This document shows positions 48,132-60,309 of a stretch of DNA of 64,000 nt, piece by piece (the stretch's first letter is position 1; every line of letters starts with the position of its first letter). The notes below the pieces were generated by a model. It did no database searches. It saw only the letters and a list, made by a program, of their open reading frames with translations, and had not been told where the DNA came from. This DNA is from Nicotiana tabacum (lineage: Eukaryota; Streptophyta; Magnoliopsida; Solanales; Solanaceae), in the NCBI RefSeq assembly GCF_000715075.1, contig NC_134102.1, positions 112,108,001 to 112,172,000 of the forward strand, in the 5' to 3' direction. The position numbers and the translations under genes are program-made.

Positions 48132-48157
48132 AGGATTTGCTGACAAAGAAGCGATAG

Positions 48158-50683
48158 ATGAATTTTGAAACTATCAAAGTCACTCATCAAGTGAATGCAA
48201 TTGTGCATTCAATGGCTTCTAAATTAGAAGATCCTGACGCTTTCACAATCCCTTGTACCATTGGAAGTGCCGAGTTTGCTAAAGCTCTTTATGATCTTGG
48301 GGCAAATATCAATTTGATGCCCCCTATTCGATTTTCAAGACTTTAGGAATTGGGCAACCAAGACCCATATCTATGAGATTACAAATGACCGATTGTACCA
48401 TGAAGAGACCGTTGGGAGTGATTGAAGATGTATTGGTTCGTGTTGATAAATTCATTCTTCTAGCGAATTTTGTCATTCTTGATTGTGAAGTGGACTATGA
48501 GGTGCTGATTATTCTTGGAAGACATTTCCTTGCTACGGGGAAGGATCTTGTTGATGTGGAAGCCGGAGAACTCACTTTTCGGGTGGGTGATGAAAAGGTG
48601 ATATTCCACGTGTGCAAATCTATGAGGCAACCTAATAGCAATAAAGTGTGTTCTTTTGCGGACTTGGTGACCGATGTGATTGTTGATGATACAAGTTCCA
48701 CGATCAATGTGGGTGATATGTTGGAGGCCATCTTGCTTAACTTTGATGATGACGAGATGGATGGCTTCATGGAATGTGTGAATTCTTTACAAAGAATGGG
48801 GTCGCACAACTATGCACCTCGGAAACTCTCCTTGGATCTTGAAAATAGAAAAACTCCTCCTATAAAGCCTTCAATTGAAGAGCCTCCGACCTTGGAGTTG
48901 AAGTCATTGCCTCAACATCTTTGGTATGAATTTCTTGACCCTTGTTCTACTTTACCGGTTATTCTTTCCTTGTGTTTGACTAACGTGCAGGTTGACTCCA
49001 TACTGGCGGTGCTGCATAAGAGGAGGAAGGCTATTGGATGGACATTGGCGGATATTCGGGGAATAAACCCCACCTTTTGCATGCACAAGATCAACTTGGA
49101 GGAAGACGCCAAACCATCTATTGAACATCAAAGGAGACTCAATGAGGCTATGCAAGAAGTGGTCAAAATGGAGATTATCAAGTGGTCGGATGCTGGGGTT
49201 GTCTACCCCATTTCCGATAGTTCATGGACTTCTCCAGTGAAATGTGTCCCAAAGAAGGGCGGCATTACGGTGGTCACCAATGATAAAAATGAGTTGGTTT
49301 CCACAAGAATGGTGACCGGGTGGAGAGTGTGTATGGACTATCATAAGCTCAACAAAGTCACAAGGAAGGATCATTTTCCACTTCCCTTCCTTGACCAAAT
49401 GCTTGATAGGTTGGCCAACCGTGCTTTCTGTTGCTTTCTGGATGGATATTCGGGCTACAACCAAATCCTTATTGCTCCGGAAGATCAAGAGAAAACAACT
49501 TTTAGATGTCTCTATGGTACTTTCGCATTCAAGCAGATACCATTCGGTTTATGTAATGCACCGACGACTTTTCAAAAGTGTATGATGGCTATCTTCATGG
49601 ACATGGTAGAGGAACTACCTTGAAGTTTTCATGGATGACTTCTCGGTAGTTGGGGATTCCTTTGATGATTGCTTGGCAAATTTGGATAAAGTATTGGCAA
49701 GATGTAAAGAAACGAATTTGGTGCTAAATTGGGAGAAGTGTCATTTCATGGTCAAGGAAGGCATTGTCCTTGGCTACAAGATCTATAAGAATGGCATTGA
49801 AATCGACAAGACAAAGATTGAGGTGATTTCTAAACTTTCACCTCCAACTTCGGTAAAAGGCGTGCGAAGTTTCTTAGGCCACACGGGGTTTTACCGACAT
49901 TTCATCAAGGATTTGTCTAAAGTGGTGAACTCGTTGTGCAAGCTTTTAGAGAAAGATGCTAAGTTTCACTTCAATGATTATTGTATGAGAGACTTTGAAT
50001 TGTTGAAGTTCAAGTTGACAACCACTCCCATTATCACCGCTCCTAATTGGAGTATTCCTTTTGAGCTCATGTGCGATGCTAGTGACGTAGTGGTTGTGGC
50101 TGTTTTGGGGCAACACATCAACAAGATTTTTCATCCAGTCTACTATGATAGTAAGACCATGAATGGTGCCCAAGTCAACTACACCATTACGGAGAAAGAG
50201 CTCTTTCTCATTGTATTCGCAATTGAGAAGTTTCGCCCGTACTTGATGGGTGCGAAAGTTATTGTCCACACGGATCATGCGACACTTCGATATCTTATGA
50301 GCAAGAAAGATTCCAAAGGTCAATTGATGAGATGGGTTCTTTTGTTGCAAGAGTTTGATATTGACATCCAAGATCGAAGAGGGAGTGAAAATCAAGTGGC
50401 AGACCACTTGTCTCGTTTAGAGGAGGAGGGGAGGCCACATGATGGCCTTGAAATCAATGACTCCTTCCCCGATGAGCAACTCTTGGCTATTTCAATGAAG
50501 GAGGTGTCATGGTTCGCGAATCTAGCAAATTTCCTTGTGTGTGGAATTATCCCGGATGAGTTCTCTTCAAACCAAAGGAAGAAGCTCAAACGGGATTGTC
50601 AAGATTATTATTGGGATGAGCCATACCTTTTATGGATTTGTACAGATAGGGTAATTAGAAAATGTGTACCGGAAGAAGAGTAA
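48158..50683 (+). pseudogene. Athila-like protease, reverse transcriptase and RNase H
   Basis: The protease (48158-48346) shows ALYDLGANINLMP, where the usual active-site DLGAS has Asn. The reverse transcriptase is open at 48373-49623 (416 codons) with WRVCMDYHKLNKVTRKDHFP, FLDGYSGYNQI and FKQIPFGLCNAP. A one-base frameshift near 49615 ends this frame just before the catalytic box, which reads FMDDFSVVG in the next frame (49631-50683). RNase H follows with [49 protein letters not shown] and [11 protein letters not shown], ending with [15 protein letters not shown]. Stops also lie at about 48131 and 48344. The product would be a polyprotein if intact. Confidence 0.85.
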
Positions 50684-51787
50684 AGTGATATTCTTGGGGC
50701 TTGTTATTCTTCGCCATATGGTGGTTACCATGGTGGAGCAAGAACGATGGCTAAAGTGCTAAGTTGTGTTTTCTATTAGACCACTCTTTACAAAGATGCA
50801 AGTGATGTAGTGAAAAGATATGATGAATGTCAAAGGGCCGGTGGAATCTCAAAGAAGAATGAAATACCCCTCACTACTATTTTAGAGATTGATATCTTTG
50901 ATGTGTAGGGTATTGACTTCATGGGTCCTTTTGTGAGTTCTTGTGAAAACACCCACATCTTGGTCGCGGTTGATTATGTATCTAAATGGGGTGAGGCCAT
51001 TTCTCTACCCAACAATGAAGCGAGAAGTGTGGTGGCGTTCTTGAAGAAGAATATTTTCACAAGGTTTGGTACTTCGCGGGCTATCATAAGCGATGGGAGC
51101 TCGCATTTTTGCAACAAAGCTTTTGACACTTTACTTAGCAAGTATGGTGTTACTCATAAAGTTATGACTCCCTATCATCCACAGGATAGCGGTCAAGTGG
51201 AAGTCTCCAACCGGGAGATAAATAGTATCTTGTCCAAAATAGTGAATGCTAACCGGACGGATTGGTCCAAGAAGTTCGATGATGCATTATGGGCTTATCG
51301 GACGACTTACAAAACACCTATGGGAATGTCTCCATACCGGTTGGCATTCGAAAAAGCTTGTCATCTCCTGGTGAAAGTTGAGCATAAAGCCATATGGGCT
51401 CTAAAGAAGTTGAATCTTTATTGGGATGTAGCCGTTAATTTGAGGGTTGCACATTTGAATGAATTGGATGAGTTCCGGTACCATGATTATGTAAGTTCGT
51501 CCTTGTACAAATAAAAGATAAAATATCTGCATGATAAATACATTTGGAACAAAGAGTTCAAAATGGGTGATCTTGTTCTGTTGTTCAACTCACGGTTGAG
51601 GATGTTTCCCGGAAAGCTAAAGTCTAAATGGAGGGGTCCCTTTGAAATTATGGGTATGACGCCTTTTGGTGCATTGGATTTGAAGAATAAAAACAATAAG
51701 GTATTCCAAGTCAATGGTCACCGGGTGAAGTACTATTTGGGAAAAGTTGGTGATGGCCACGTTGTGGTAGTGATTCATTTCAAATGA
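50684..51787 (+). pseudogene. Athila-like integrase
   Basis: An H2C2-like start in broken frame near 50700-50850 (HMVVTMVEQER, YDECQRAGG) precedes the core. The core has [18 protein letters not shown] and [15 protein letters not shown], so the Asp, Asp and Glu of the DDE triad are all readable. The 50921-51514 frame (197 codons) continues through [20 protein letters not shown]. The C-terminal domain (51563-51787) has GDLVLLFNSRLRMFPGKLKS and WRGPFEIMG, typical of gypsy integrases. Stops at 50681, 50908 and 51512 interrupt it. Confidence 0.84.
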
Positions 51788-52370
51788 TGGTAATTTGCGC
51801 CGTGCCGCGACGTTAAATCAAGCGCTTCTTGGGAGGCAACCCATGTTTCTTTTTCTTTTCTTTTCTTCTTTTGTAATTAGGTGTTATTTTTTGTGCTAAC
51901 TGAATTTGAAGTGTGTTGCACGGATGAGTGTACTTTACAGAAATTGTGCCCAAAAAATTTGTTAAGTGTGGAAAGAATTGCGGACCGCAATTGTATTGTG
52001 CGGACCGCACAATTATGGTTGCTACAGCAAAAGGTGCTCTGCGGCAGCACAATTACATTGCAGACTGCACAACTCTATGCAAACGGAGATTAGAGGAGGA
52101 GGAATTTAGAATCCACAATGACCTATATGAGAAAGCGAGCTTCCTTGATGAATAAAGTCAACTCTTGATGCTCAAGTGTCACATTAGAACTATATGTGCA
52201 TAAATGTTCAACTTGTCGCCTTGTTTATAATACATAAGTAGTGTAGGTAATTATTGGTCCCAACTGATGTGTGAATGGCTCACCTTTAAATGGATGAAAT
52301 AACCCTCAACTTGTGGAAGTGGGAACTATTTTGTTTGCTTGAGGACAAGCAAAGACTTAAGTTTGGGAGT
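51788..52370 (+). other. Athila-like 3' untranslated interior
   Basis: No env-like ORF. It contains several gcggaccgca/gcggcagca-type words at 51970-52075 that resemble the palindromic array in the LTRs, then the polypurine tract aagtttgggagt (52359-52370) directly before the 3' LTR. Confidence 0.7.
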
Positions 52371-53914
52371 CGATAAGTGGGGATTTTGACTACTTATTAG
52401 TGCCTTTTTCCTTATGTTTTAGTCTAAAAGTATTGAATTGTGTTCCCATAACTAATGAAAAGTGCAAAATTGCTGAAATGTTGGAAGTTGGACTCCCGAG
52501 ATGAAATCTAACTCAAAAACGAGTAGTCCGAGCTCAAGGCAACAAAAGGGTACAGAAGCATACAAAGTACGGTCCGCAGAAGGAATTCTGCGGCCGCAGA
52601 AGAAATTGCGGTCCGCAAAATTCTATTTGCGGCCGCAAACAACGAAGGAAATCCCAGCAGACTTTCTAGCAAACTGCGAACCGCACAGGAATTGTGCGGC
52701 CGCATAAGAAGAGCTTGAGATCAACTTCAGAGGGTGTGCAAATTTCCAAGTTCCAAGTCCCTCAGAATTGCTCTCCTGCGGCCGCAGACATAAAAGTGCG
52801 GACCGTAGAAGACTAGGTTGCGGCTGCAGTTCTAAATCTGTAGACTGCAGAAATGTTGTCTCGCGGCCGCAGTTCAAAATTGTGCGGCCGAAGAATCCCA
52901 GCTCCTGCCAGATGAAAAATTTTGCAGACCGCACATGGAATTGTGCAGCCGCAGAACCTCCCGAATGGCATTTTTTTCCGAAATTTCCATCCTTGTATAA
53001 ATAGACGAGTTTCATAAAATTAGGTCAACTTTTGATATCAGCAAGTCCTGTAGCCAAATTTCTTTGCCTCATTTGGAAGTTTTCTATATTTTAGAGTATT
53101 TTAGTATAGATTTTATCATTGTAAATTTACAATATGAGTTTAATTAGTATTTCTTCAATTTCAAGCATGAGTAGCTAGATTTTTACTAGGGTTGTAATCC
53201 AACCCTAGTGTGTCAACCTTATGGGTATCTAATTTAGTGCTTGTTTATGATTGGGTATTTATTATTTAGCCTTGTTTATGCTTTAATTTGTAGAATTAAT
53301 AGTTGCAAACATTAGTTCATGCCTATTTGACTTAGTCTCTACTTGGGGAAGAAAGACTTAGTCTAGAAAAACTTGGCTAACAAGAAATTGGGTCAATCGA
53401 GAGATTAATTAACCCAATTAAAGGGTTCAACCTAGAGATAGTAATAACCCGACTTGAGCTTTTATCAACCGTTTTGTGTGATACCCATTTGGACTTTAGA
53501 AAGCCAAATTGGACAAAAATACTCTCTAACCAAGAGGTATTGAGTGATTATTTGAGAGTTGATAGCTATAATACACCCCGATCAGCAAAACAAGCATTAA
53601 GTTTTTTATCCCATTAGGCTAACACCTAGGTGATGGTCATATCCCTAGGCTTTTTACAAACTTGAAAAATAACAAAAACAATTATCCTAGTTTTATTTCT
53701 TTACTTTGCAATCTTTAGTTTTAAAATAGAAATAGCAACAAAACCATTTTGTGAAAGTGCAAATTAAGATAGTTCAAATTCACGCATTAGAATATATACT
53801 CCTAACTCCCATCTAACTCATTGTGGATTCGATCCCGACTCTTTGTTGGGTTACTATAATTGTAATCAACTGTTTCATACCTTATTTTGAGGTGTGCATT
53901 GTGCGCGATAGTCA
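52371..53914 (+). repeat. 3' LTR of the Athila-like element
   Basis: It matches 44486-46035. The first base is C instead of T (cgataagtgggg), and the end is CGATAGTCA. It holds the better-preserved array of gcggccgca and gcggtccgca words at about 52565-52965. The LINE resumes to its right. Confidence 0.9.
52565..52965 (+). repeat. Palindromic GCGGCCGC/GCGGWCCGC array in the LTR
   Basis: About a dozen copies of gcggccgca, gcggtccgca or gcggaccgca, exact or with one change, spaced about 20-60 bp apart. Each is a self-complementary word that includes or nearly includes a NotI-like octamer. The 5' LTR has the decayed counterpart at about 44685-45070. Confidence 0.75.
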
Positions 53915-54001
53915 ATATCAACCAAATGCTGAGAATTATTAAAAGTAAACATTGGAAATACTTTAAAAAGGAGCTGGTAGCTGTTATGTGTGGGGGATTA
54001 C
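53915..54001 (+). pseudogene. LINE ORF2 fragment right of the Athila-like element
   Basis: It reads NQMLRIIKSKHWKYFKKELV and then AVMCGGL, the end-of-ORF2 motif of plant LINEs, in continuation of the part left of 44486. It stops at 54001, where the TGTCGCGACCC repeat begins. Confidence 0.75.
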
Positions 54002-56675
54002 TGTCGCGACCCAAAATCCACTATAGGTCGTGATGGCGCTTAACGGCGCCGTCAGGCAAGCCAACGTTGATTTATCAATTTATTTACTCATTTTATTACC
54101 TTCGAAATCATAATCTTCATTACTTAAATAGTATCATTTGGAATTTACAGGGTAAAATGATAATAACTACGAGAACTACAATAACGAACAACCAGTATGA
54201 ACCCCCAAAATCCGATATCACAAGTACATGAGCATTTTTTAAGGAGTACAATAATAATACAACATCCTTCACGAATGTAATAAGACAAAATAAAAATATT
54301 AGTACAATGGAGACTCGGTGGACTGTGATACGTAGCTTGGAATGCAGCTCACATAGAATCTCCTCAACAGGTGCGCCTATGCGCCAAGGTGATCATCAAA
54401 TGAACCTGTCAGATCCTACACATTTAGTGCAGAAGTGCAACATGAGTACTAAATCAACGCGTACCCAGTAAATATCTAGCCTAACTCCGAAGAAGTAGTG
54501 ACGAGGGGTCGACATCGACACTTACTAAAGGTTCAATAAGCAATATAATAAAACATAAGCAGGTATGAAGCATACGACAATGATGGGGTAAATATGCAAA
54601 TTACATTATCTTTCAATTACTTTTTTTAAAGCATGAATTTCTAGATCTTGTATTATACCTTAACAGCTCAGGAAATGTCAAGTTTCAATCTCAAATAATT
54701 AAGGAATACCATATAAAACATCGGGCATTAGTGAAAGATTTATCTCGTGAATATTCGGCCTAATAGCATTATAACGCACGATTTCCGCCGCGGTCGTTCG
54801 ACCCGATCCAAAATAATGTGTACACTGCCGAGGGTCGTGCGTCATGAACCATAAATACATCTATATACTGCTGAGGCATTCGGCCCGCTCCACAAGAAAG
54901 GAAAGAAGTTACCGAATTACAAGACACGTATTTACAATACAGTACATGAGCACATAACGAATATAATCTTTACACTTCTAAAATAACTCGTCCACAACTC
55001 AAAGTGTTAAGGCTAAGCCTATCATACATATATTTATTTCTAAGTCAAATTCAGTTATAACTTTAATTAATTAAGCCAGTAGAACGAGTTCAAATAATTC
55101 AATTATTACATGATAAGGTCCTAAGTCTACCCGGACATAAATATGCTTTAGCTACGTACGGGCTCTCGTCACCTCGTGTGTACGTAGTACCCACAACTAG
55201 TTGCACATAACAATAAATATTACCTAGGGGTAGTTTCCTCCTCACAAGGTTAGACATGAGACTTACCTCGCTCCGAAGTTTCATAACCGGCTCCAACGCC
55301 ACTCAAACACCTCAACCCGATACTCGTCTCTTCAAAACTAGCCAAAAATGTACAAATCCATAAATATATACTCTATTACCCATAATTAATCAATTAATAA
55401 CAATCCCCAATTCTGTTCGAAAATTCGATAAAGTCAACCCTTGGGCCCACATGCCCGGATTCTAAAATTTTTGAAGATAAACCATACCAATAACATCACG
55501 AACGCAAATATATAAATTATTCCTAATTCCATGTCCAATTTCATGGTCAAAATCCAAAAATATCAAATTCTAGATTTTCTACCAAAATCTCAAGTTTCTA
55601 CTAATTTTTCATGTTTAAATCCATATATAAACCATGTATTTAATTTGTAATAGGTGGGAATCACTTACCTTGTATTGCTTGATGAAAATCTCCCCCTTAA
55701 AACTCTCCAAAAATCACCCCAACCAAGTGAAAATGAAAGAAAATGGGCCAAATCCCATATAAAACCAAGTCCTCTGCCCAGCTACATTTTCGCATCTGCG
55801 AAACTTTAACCGCTTCTATGGCACAAAGTCTGCTTCTGCGGCCCCTACAACGCTTCTGCGCCTTCTCTTCTACGATGTTTTCTTCCGCAGGTGCGGTTCC
55901 TCTTTTGCGGAATTCGACCGCATCTGCGGTCCCAGCCTCCTCCAGCAAGGTCACTGCGCTTTAATGGTCGCATCCGTGATCCCGTAGGTGCGGGAATTTC
56001 TTCGCACCTGCGACCTTAGCCAGTTCACTCCCATCCGCTTCTGCGGCATGATCCTCACTTCTGTGATGTCGCTTCTGCAACCCAGCTTCCGCAGAAGCGA
56101 TCGCACCAGCAACCAAAAAATCCCAGCATTCCCTTAGTCCACAAATCGATCCGTTAACCATCCGGAATCCACCCGAGGTCCTCGGGACCTTAACTAATTA
56201 TACCAACACGTCCTAAAATATATTACGAACTTAGTCGAGGCCTCAAATCACGCCAAACAATATCAAAACTACGGATCGACTATCAAGACCCTTTTTTCAA
56301 CTTCCCAACCTTCAAATTTCGACGAACGCGTCCGAACCATACCAAAACATTACGGAATGACGCCAAACTTTGCATACAAGTCAAAAATCACTATACGAAC
56401 CTCTTCCAAGGCTCAAAACTCTAAACGGACATCGATAACATAAAAATCCACTTCAAACCAAAGTTATGAAATTTTAAAACTTTCAAAAATGCCAACTTTT
56501 CAAAATAAGTGCTGAAATACTCCCAGGTGACCCGATACTCAACCCGAACATACGCCCATGTCCAAAATCATCATACGAACCTATTGGAACCTTCAAATCC
56601 CTGTTCCGAGGTCGTTTACTCAAACGTCAAATCTTAGCATGTTTCAAGGAGTATGACGAAATGTTTATTGGTAGC
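54002..56675. repeat. LTR-family sequence beginning TGTCGCGACCC
   Basis: It starts TGTCGCGACCCAAAATCC and shares its head with 61966 onward. The middle has ggtcgttcgacccgatcc (about 54805) and gaggcattcggcccgctcc (about 54870) words. The 55785-56110 part is dense in gcttctgcgg/cgcatctgcgg words. Such sequence is common as LTR of Solanaceae gypsy (chromovirus-like) elements, often ending GGTCGTGACA on the other strand, so the true orientation may be minus. No coding domain lies inside. The right edge is uncertain. Confidence 0.55.
55785..56110. repeat. Cluster of short CTGCGG/CGCAGAAG inverted words
   Basis: Words such as cgcatctgcg, gcttctgcgg, cgcaggtgcgg, cgcacctgcga and gcttctgcggc recur roughly every 20-30 bp in both orientations, giving many small hairpins. 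The composition is much more GC-rich than the surroundings. Confidence 0.65.
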
Positions 56676-56689
56676 ATTACTCTACAACC

Positions 56690-56995
56690 TATAATTTGTT
56701 CAATTAGAGTTGAATGGGTGTACAAGTCCAACTACAAGGCAACTGGATAAGTAGTTGATTACAAAGTAAAGGAAAATTATATTGATGATATTTTGAAGGG
56801 ATTTATCATGAGTAAAGACAAATCATATATGAGCAATATTCAAGATAAATTGAAGTTGACTAAAGATGGCACTCGTGATTTTGTTGATGCTACATATTTT
56901 AGGGAATTAGTGGAGAGTCTAAGGTACTTGACTTCTACAAGGATTGATGTTACTCATGACATGCTCAAGTTTGAAAATTCTGATTTAAGGGAGGC
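56690..56995 (+). pseudogene. Copia reverse-transcriptase/RNase H fragment
   Basis: It reads VEWVYKSNYKATG, then jumps by internal deletion to KLTKDGTRDFVDATYFRELV and ESLRYLTSTRIDV, the usual copia block that precedes RNase H (family form LVGSLRYLTSTRPDI). The frame runs into a purine-rich tract gatttaagggagg at 56982-56994 and then the LTR. It is a relic with most of pol missing. Confidence 0.72.
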
Positions 56996-57333
56996 TGTTG
57001 GAAATTAAACCAAGATTAATTAGTATTCCTACATTATCTAGGATTTGGTATTTACTAGTTTATTTAATTTATGTCTAATTAGGATTCACAATCAAAATCA
57101 TGTATGAATAGGTTTTTTAGATTCTAGTCAGATTTGGTTTGTAGTATTAGGGGTGCTACTATATATTTTCTATTGTGGGGAGGTAGCTACAATGTAGAGA
57201 GATTCAGGAGTTTATGAGTTGTGAAAAAGCCTTCTACCACGTTCTCTCCCTAGTTTAATAAATTTCTTCTGTATAGTCTTTGTTGAATTTTTTGTTTGTG
57301 TCTAAATTATTCTTGGGGTATTTCAATCCTTCA
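56996..57333 (+). repeat. Copia-type 3' LTR
   Basis: It starts TGTTGGAAATTAA directly after the polypurine tract, has a tatatattttc TATA-like stretch near 57160, and plausibly ends CA at 57333 (caatccttca). No partner LTR is in the window, so the right end is inferred. Confidence 0.6.
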
Positions 57334-57789
57334 TGAACCTATTATTATTTTGGGAAGGAATTAAATAAGATTTTTCTTTAATTATAGTTTTATAAATAAT
57401 TTTTAAATATTTTAAATTGTTAATTATTATAATTTATAGTTATTTTTTTTAACAATATAAATATTATCATTAACACCCAAATCTTTACAAATGAAGAGCA
57501 CCTAACTCTGCTAACAGAGCTTAGGCCTCAAACAAACACATAAAGCTAATTGCAACACTAAATTATTTGTATCTTCAATATCTATAATCATGTGTTGTTC
57601 TGGTTCTAGATCCCAAGCTATTTCTACCTCAATCTTGGGTAGATTGTTAGAAACTTTCTTTTGATGAACTATCTTGCTTCTTTCATTACTAGACCATCAA
57701 ATAATATTTTTAGTAAAACACCAACCTCTTTTGGACGAACGTCCCTTGCAACCAAGTCTTCATTTTTAACAACTGGAGAAACTTTTGGC
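57334..57789. other. Unassigned sequence
   Basis: AT-rich, no supported gene. The minus strand shows short open pieces that I cannot match to a family. Confidence 0.3.
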
Positions 57790-58529
57790 AGACCAAGTCT
57801 TCATTTATTTGACTTCTCTTTGCATTCAATATAATCTCTATCACAATAAAAATTATATGTACATTCTCTTCTTTTCTCCCCTGTTTCTCAATTTTGTCCT
57901 TCTTGATTTATTTTCGTCATCTTTGACGTGTCTTCTTTTTCTTTTGGTTGATCATCTTTTTCTTGTGATGCCTCCTCCAATGTCTTATCTTTCTGTTGAT
58001 TCAATGATCTCTCTTATGTTACCAATTCACCTTGTAAATTATCAAATTCGAGAGTACTAAGATCTTTGGCAGCCTCAAGAATAACTTTCTTGTTGCTAAA
58101 CTTTAAAATTCGAGACTGTATTATTTTTTCAACAATTTTAACTTCTTCTAATACTTTTCCATTGGTCCTTAGACTATTGACTATTTCTTCGATTCTTGTT
58201 AAAAATTCTTTGATAGACTCTGTTGGTCTCATACGAGCCAACTCAAATTGACTCCTAAACTCTTATAGTTTCTCCTTTCGATATGACTTTACCAAGATTG
58301 TCCAAGCCTTCTTTGATGACTTTGCATGCAGATATATTTTAGATACATGCAATTCGACCTTAATGGCGAGATAGTAGCGTGCTTTATAATCTAAGTGTCT
58401 TTTCTTCTCTAATTTCGTAGCTATATCATCCGTCAACATTGTACCTTCCGGGGATTTCTCAAATCCTTCATCAATGGTGGACCATAATCCAATAGCGCTA
58501 AAAAAATTCTTCATCTGTTGATACCAATT
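57790..58529 (-). pseudogene. Copia gag (UBN2-type) fragment
   Basis: Minus-strand reading NWYQQMKNFFSAIGLWSTID, then KARYYLAIKVELHVSKIYLH and AKSSKKAWTILVKSYRKEKL, a stop at 58262, then ARMRPTESIKEFLTRIEEIV and NSLRTNGKVL. This is the UBN2 gag of copia elements. The N-terminal part is cut exactly where a CACTA-like terminus begins (58530), so the upstream residues of the longest frame (MHNVVV) come from the insertion. Confidence 0.8.
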
Positions 58530-60309
58530 CACTACAACATTATGCATATATAGCTACGAAGTATATCGTAGCTAAATACAAAAATTTTCGTAGCTAAACA
58601 CTTTAGCTGCAATATTTTTTTCCGTAGCATGCGTAGCAAAATGTAGCGTAACTAAAAGTTAGCTACAAACTTTAACGTTTCATGTCTAAGGATTAATATA
58701 TATTTCTACAAGAAAATTTATGATGTGGCTATATTGATAAAACCCTTGCCACAAAAATTTTATATTTGTATCTAATGAGTTTATTCTTTTGCTACAAAAA
58801 TTAACTTTATAGCTATCTTTTATACTAGCCACAAAGGGATATATTGAGGCAAAAGATGTAATGTGTTTTTTCACAAAAACATTTAATATGTAGTTGTGCT
58901 CACATATTAGCCACGGAATGTAGTATTTATGTTTAGCTATGAATTCAACATTTTGTAGCTATAAATCATCACCAATATTCATGATTAATTTTTTATATAT
59001 ATTTTATTTTCTGACTAGATTTTCTGTTACATTTTAATTAGTGATGAAAAATTAATTTATTAGTGACAATAAATGTTTCCATTGCAAATGCGTTGCTATT
59101 TTTTTTTTACCTCACTAGATATTTTTAATTTTTTTAAATATTCCATATCCACGCATAGTTTGTTTTATTAAAATTAGAAACATAATAAGTTGTGGATATC
59201 ACTTACTTCATACAAACTAACATGAATAATTTTAAAAGTTAATTCCAAAATATACAATTATATATCTAAAGTTGATGCATCCTCAATATACAACTATTCT
59301 ACAAGAGACACAATAAAATCTGTAGAATAAAAACTAGCTAATGGGAGGCTAGACAATAAGTTCCACATCAAAAAAAAATTCTAAGTAATTGATCATGTGA
59401 TTGAAAATGTCGCCACTCGATCCCTGATCTTCTTGCGTTAAAGAATTAAAATGCACCTTGTAAATTCAAAAGAAACAACAATTAGCACAAAAATGATTAG
59501 CAAAACCAAGGAAAATTATAATACAAAGATCAAGTTTAATTTGTAAAAATGCTACTAATAGAATTTCAAAAAGAAAAAAAAATTATGTCTTGATATTCGT
59601 TTACAAGAATTTTTAACAAATAACAAAAGGGAAAAATTCAAAGCAACAACACAAGTAAACGAACATGTACACCTTTTAAAGAATTTCTTAAGGAATCTTC
59701 ATCCCAACATTACAGCCTTATTATTTTTAAGTTCCCACGCAATATTTATAACAAATAAGATACAATATTTATCAAATTGTTGGGATAACCTGTAAAATTT
59801 AACCTAAAAATCTAAGCTAAATAGATATAATGAGAATTAAAAATCTTAAAATATAAAGATATGAACATAACTCGGAATAGAGAAAGCATTTAAACGGTAA
59901 AAGAAATGGGAAAGCGGGAGGAGGGGGTGGCAACTAAGAGGGGGAGGATATGAAGTTAGGTTTTGGTTTGTCTTTGGTTTTGCTTTACTTTTTCTTATAT
60001 ACTACTATTGTTGCTTTTTTTTTTTTTTTTACTTCTTACTTAAATCAAAATACAAAGTACTACTTTTTCGGTGATGTAGGCAAATCTATAAAGCAAATAA
60101 ATTAAATAACAAAACAAATATGTGTAAGAAAATTGCCTACGCAAAAAAAATAATATAGAACTTACATTAAGCAAGATAGCAAAAAACAACTATTTGCATA
60201 AAAAAAATATTCTTTACAATTTTTTTCTGTCCTATGTGATTTTTTTAGAATTAATATATCCTCATATTTCAATTATATTAGCTTCTTAATTTATAGTTTT
60301 TTAATTATA

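Larger units (their letters stand above)
44486..53914 (+). mobile_element. Athila-like Ty3/gypsy LTR retrotransposon
   Basis: Two LTRs bound a 6.3-kb interior with a primer-binding site, gag, protease, reverse transcriptase, RNase H, integrase and polypurine tract in order. It lies inside the LINE ORF2, whose remaining 3' part continues after 53914. The flanking 5-mers gtagc and atatc match at three of five places, so no clean target-site duplication is seen. The interior is smaller than in classic Athila elements, and there is no env-like ORF between integrase and the 3' LTR. Confidence 0.87.
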
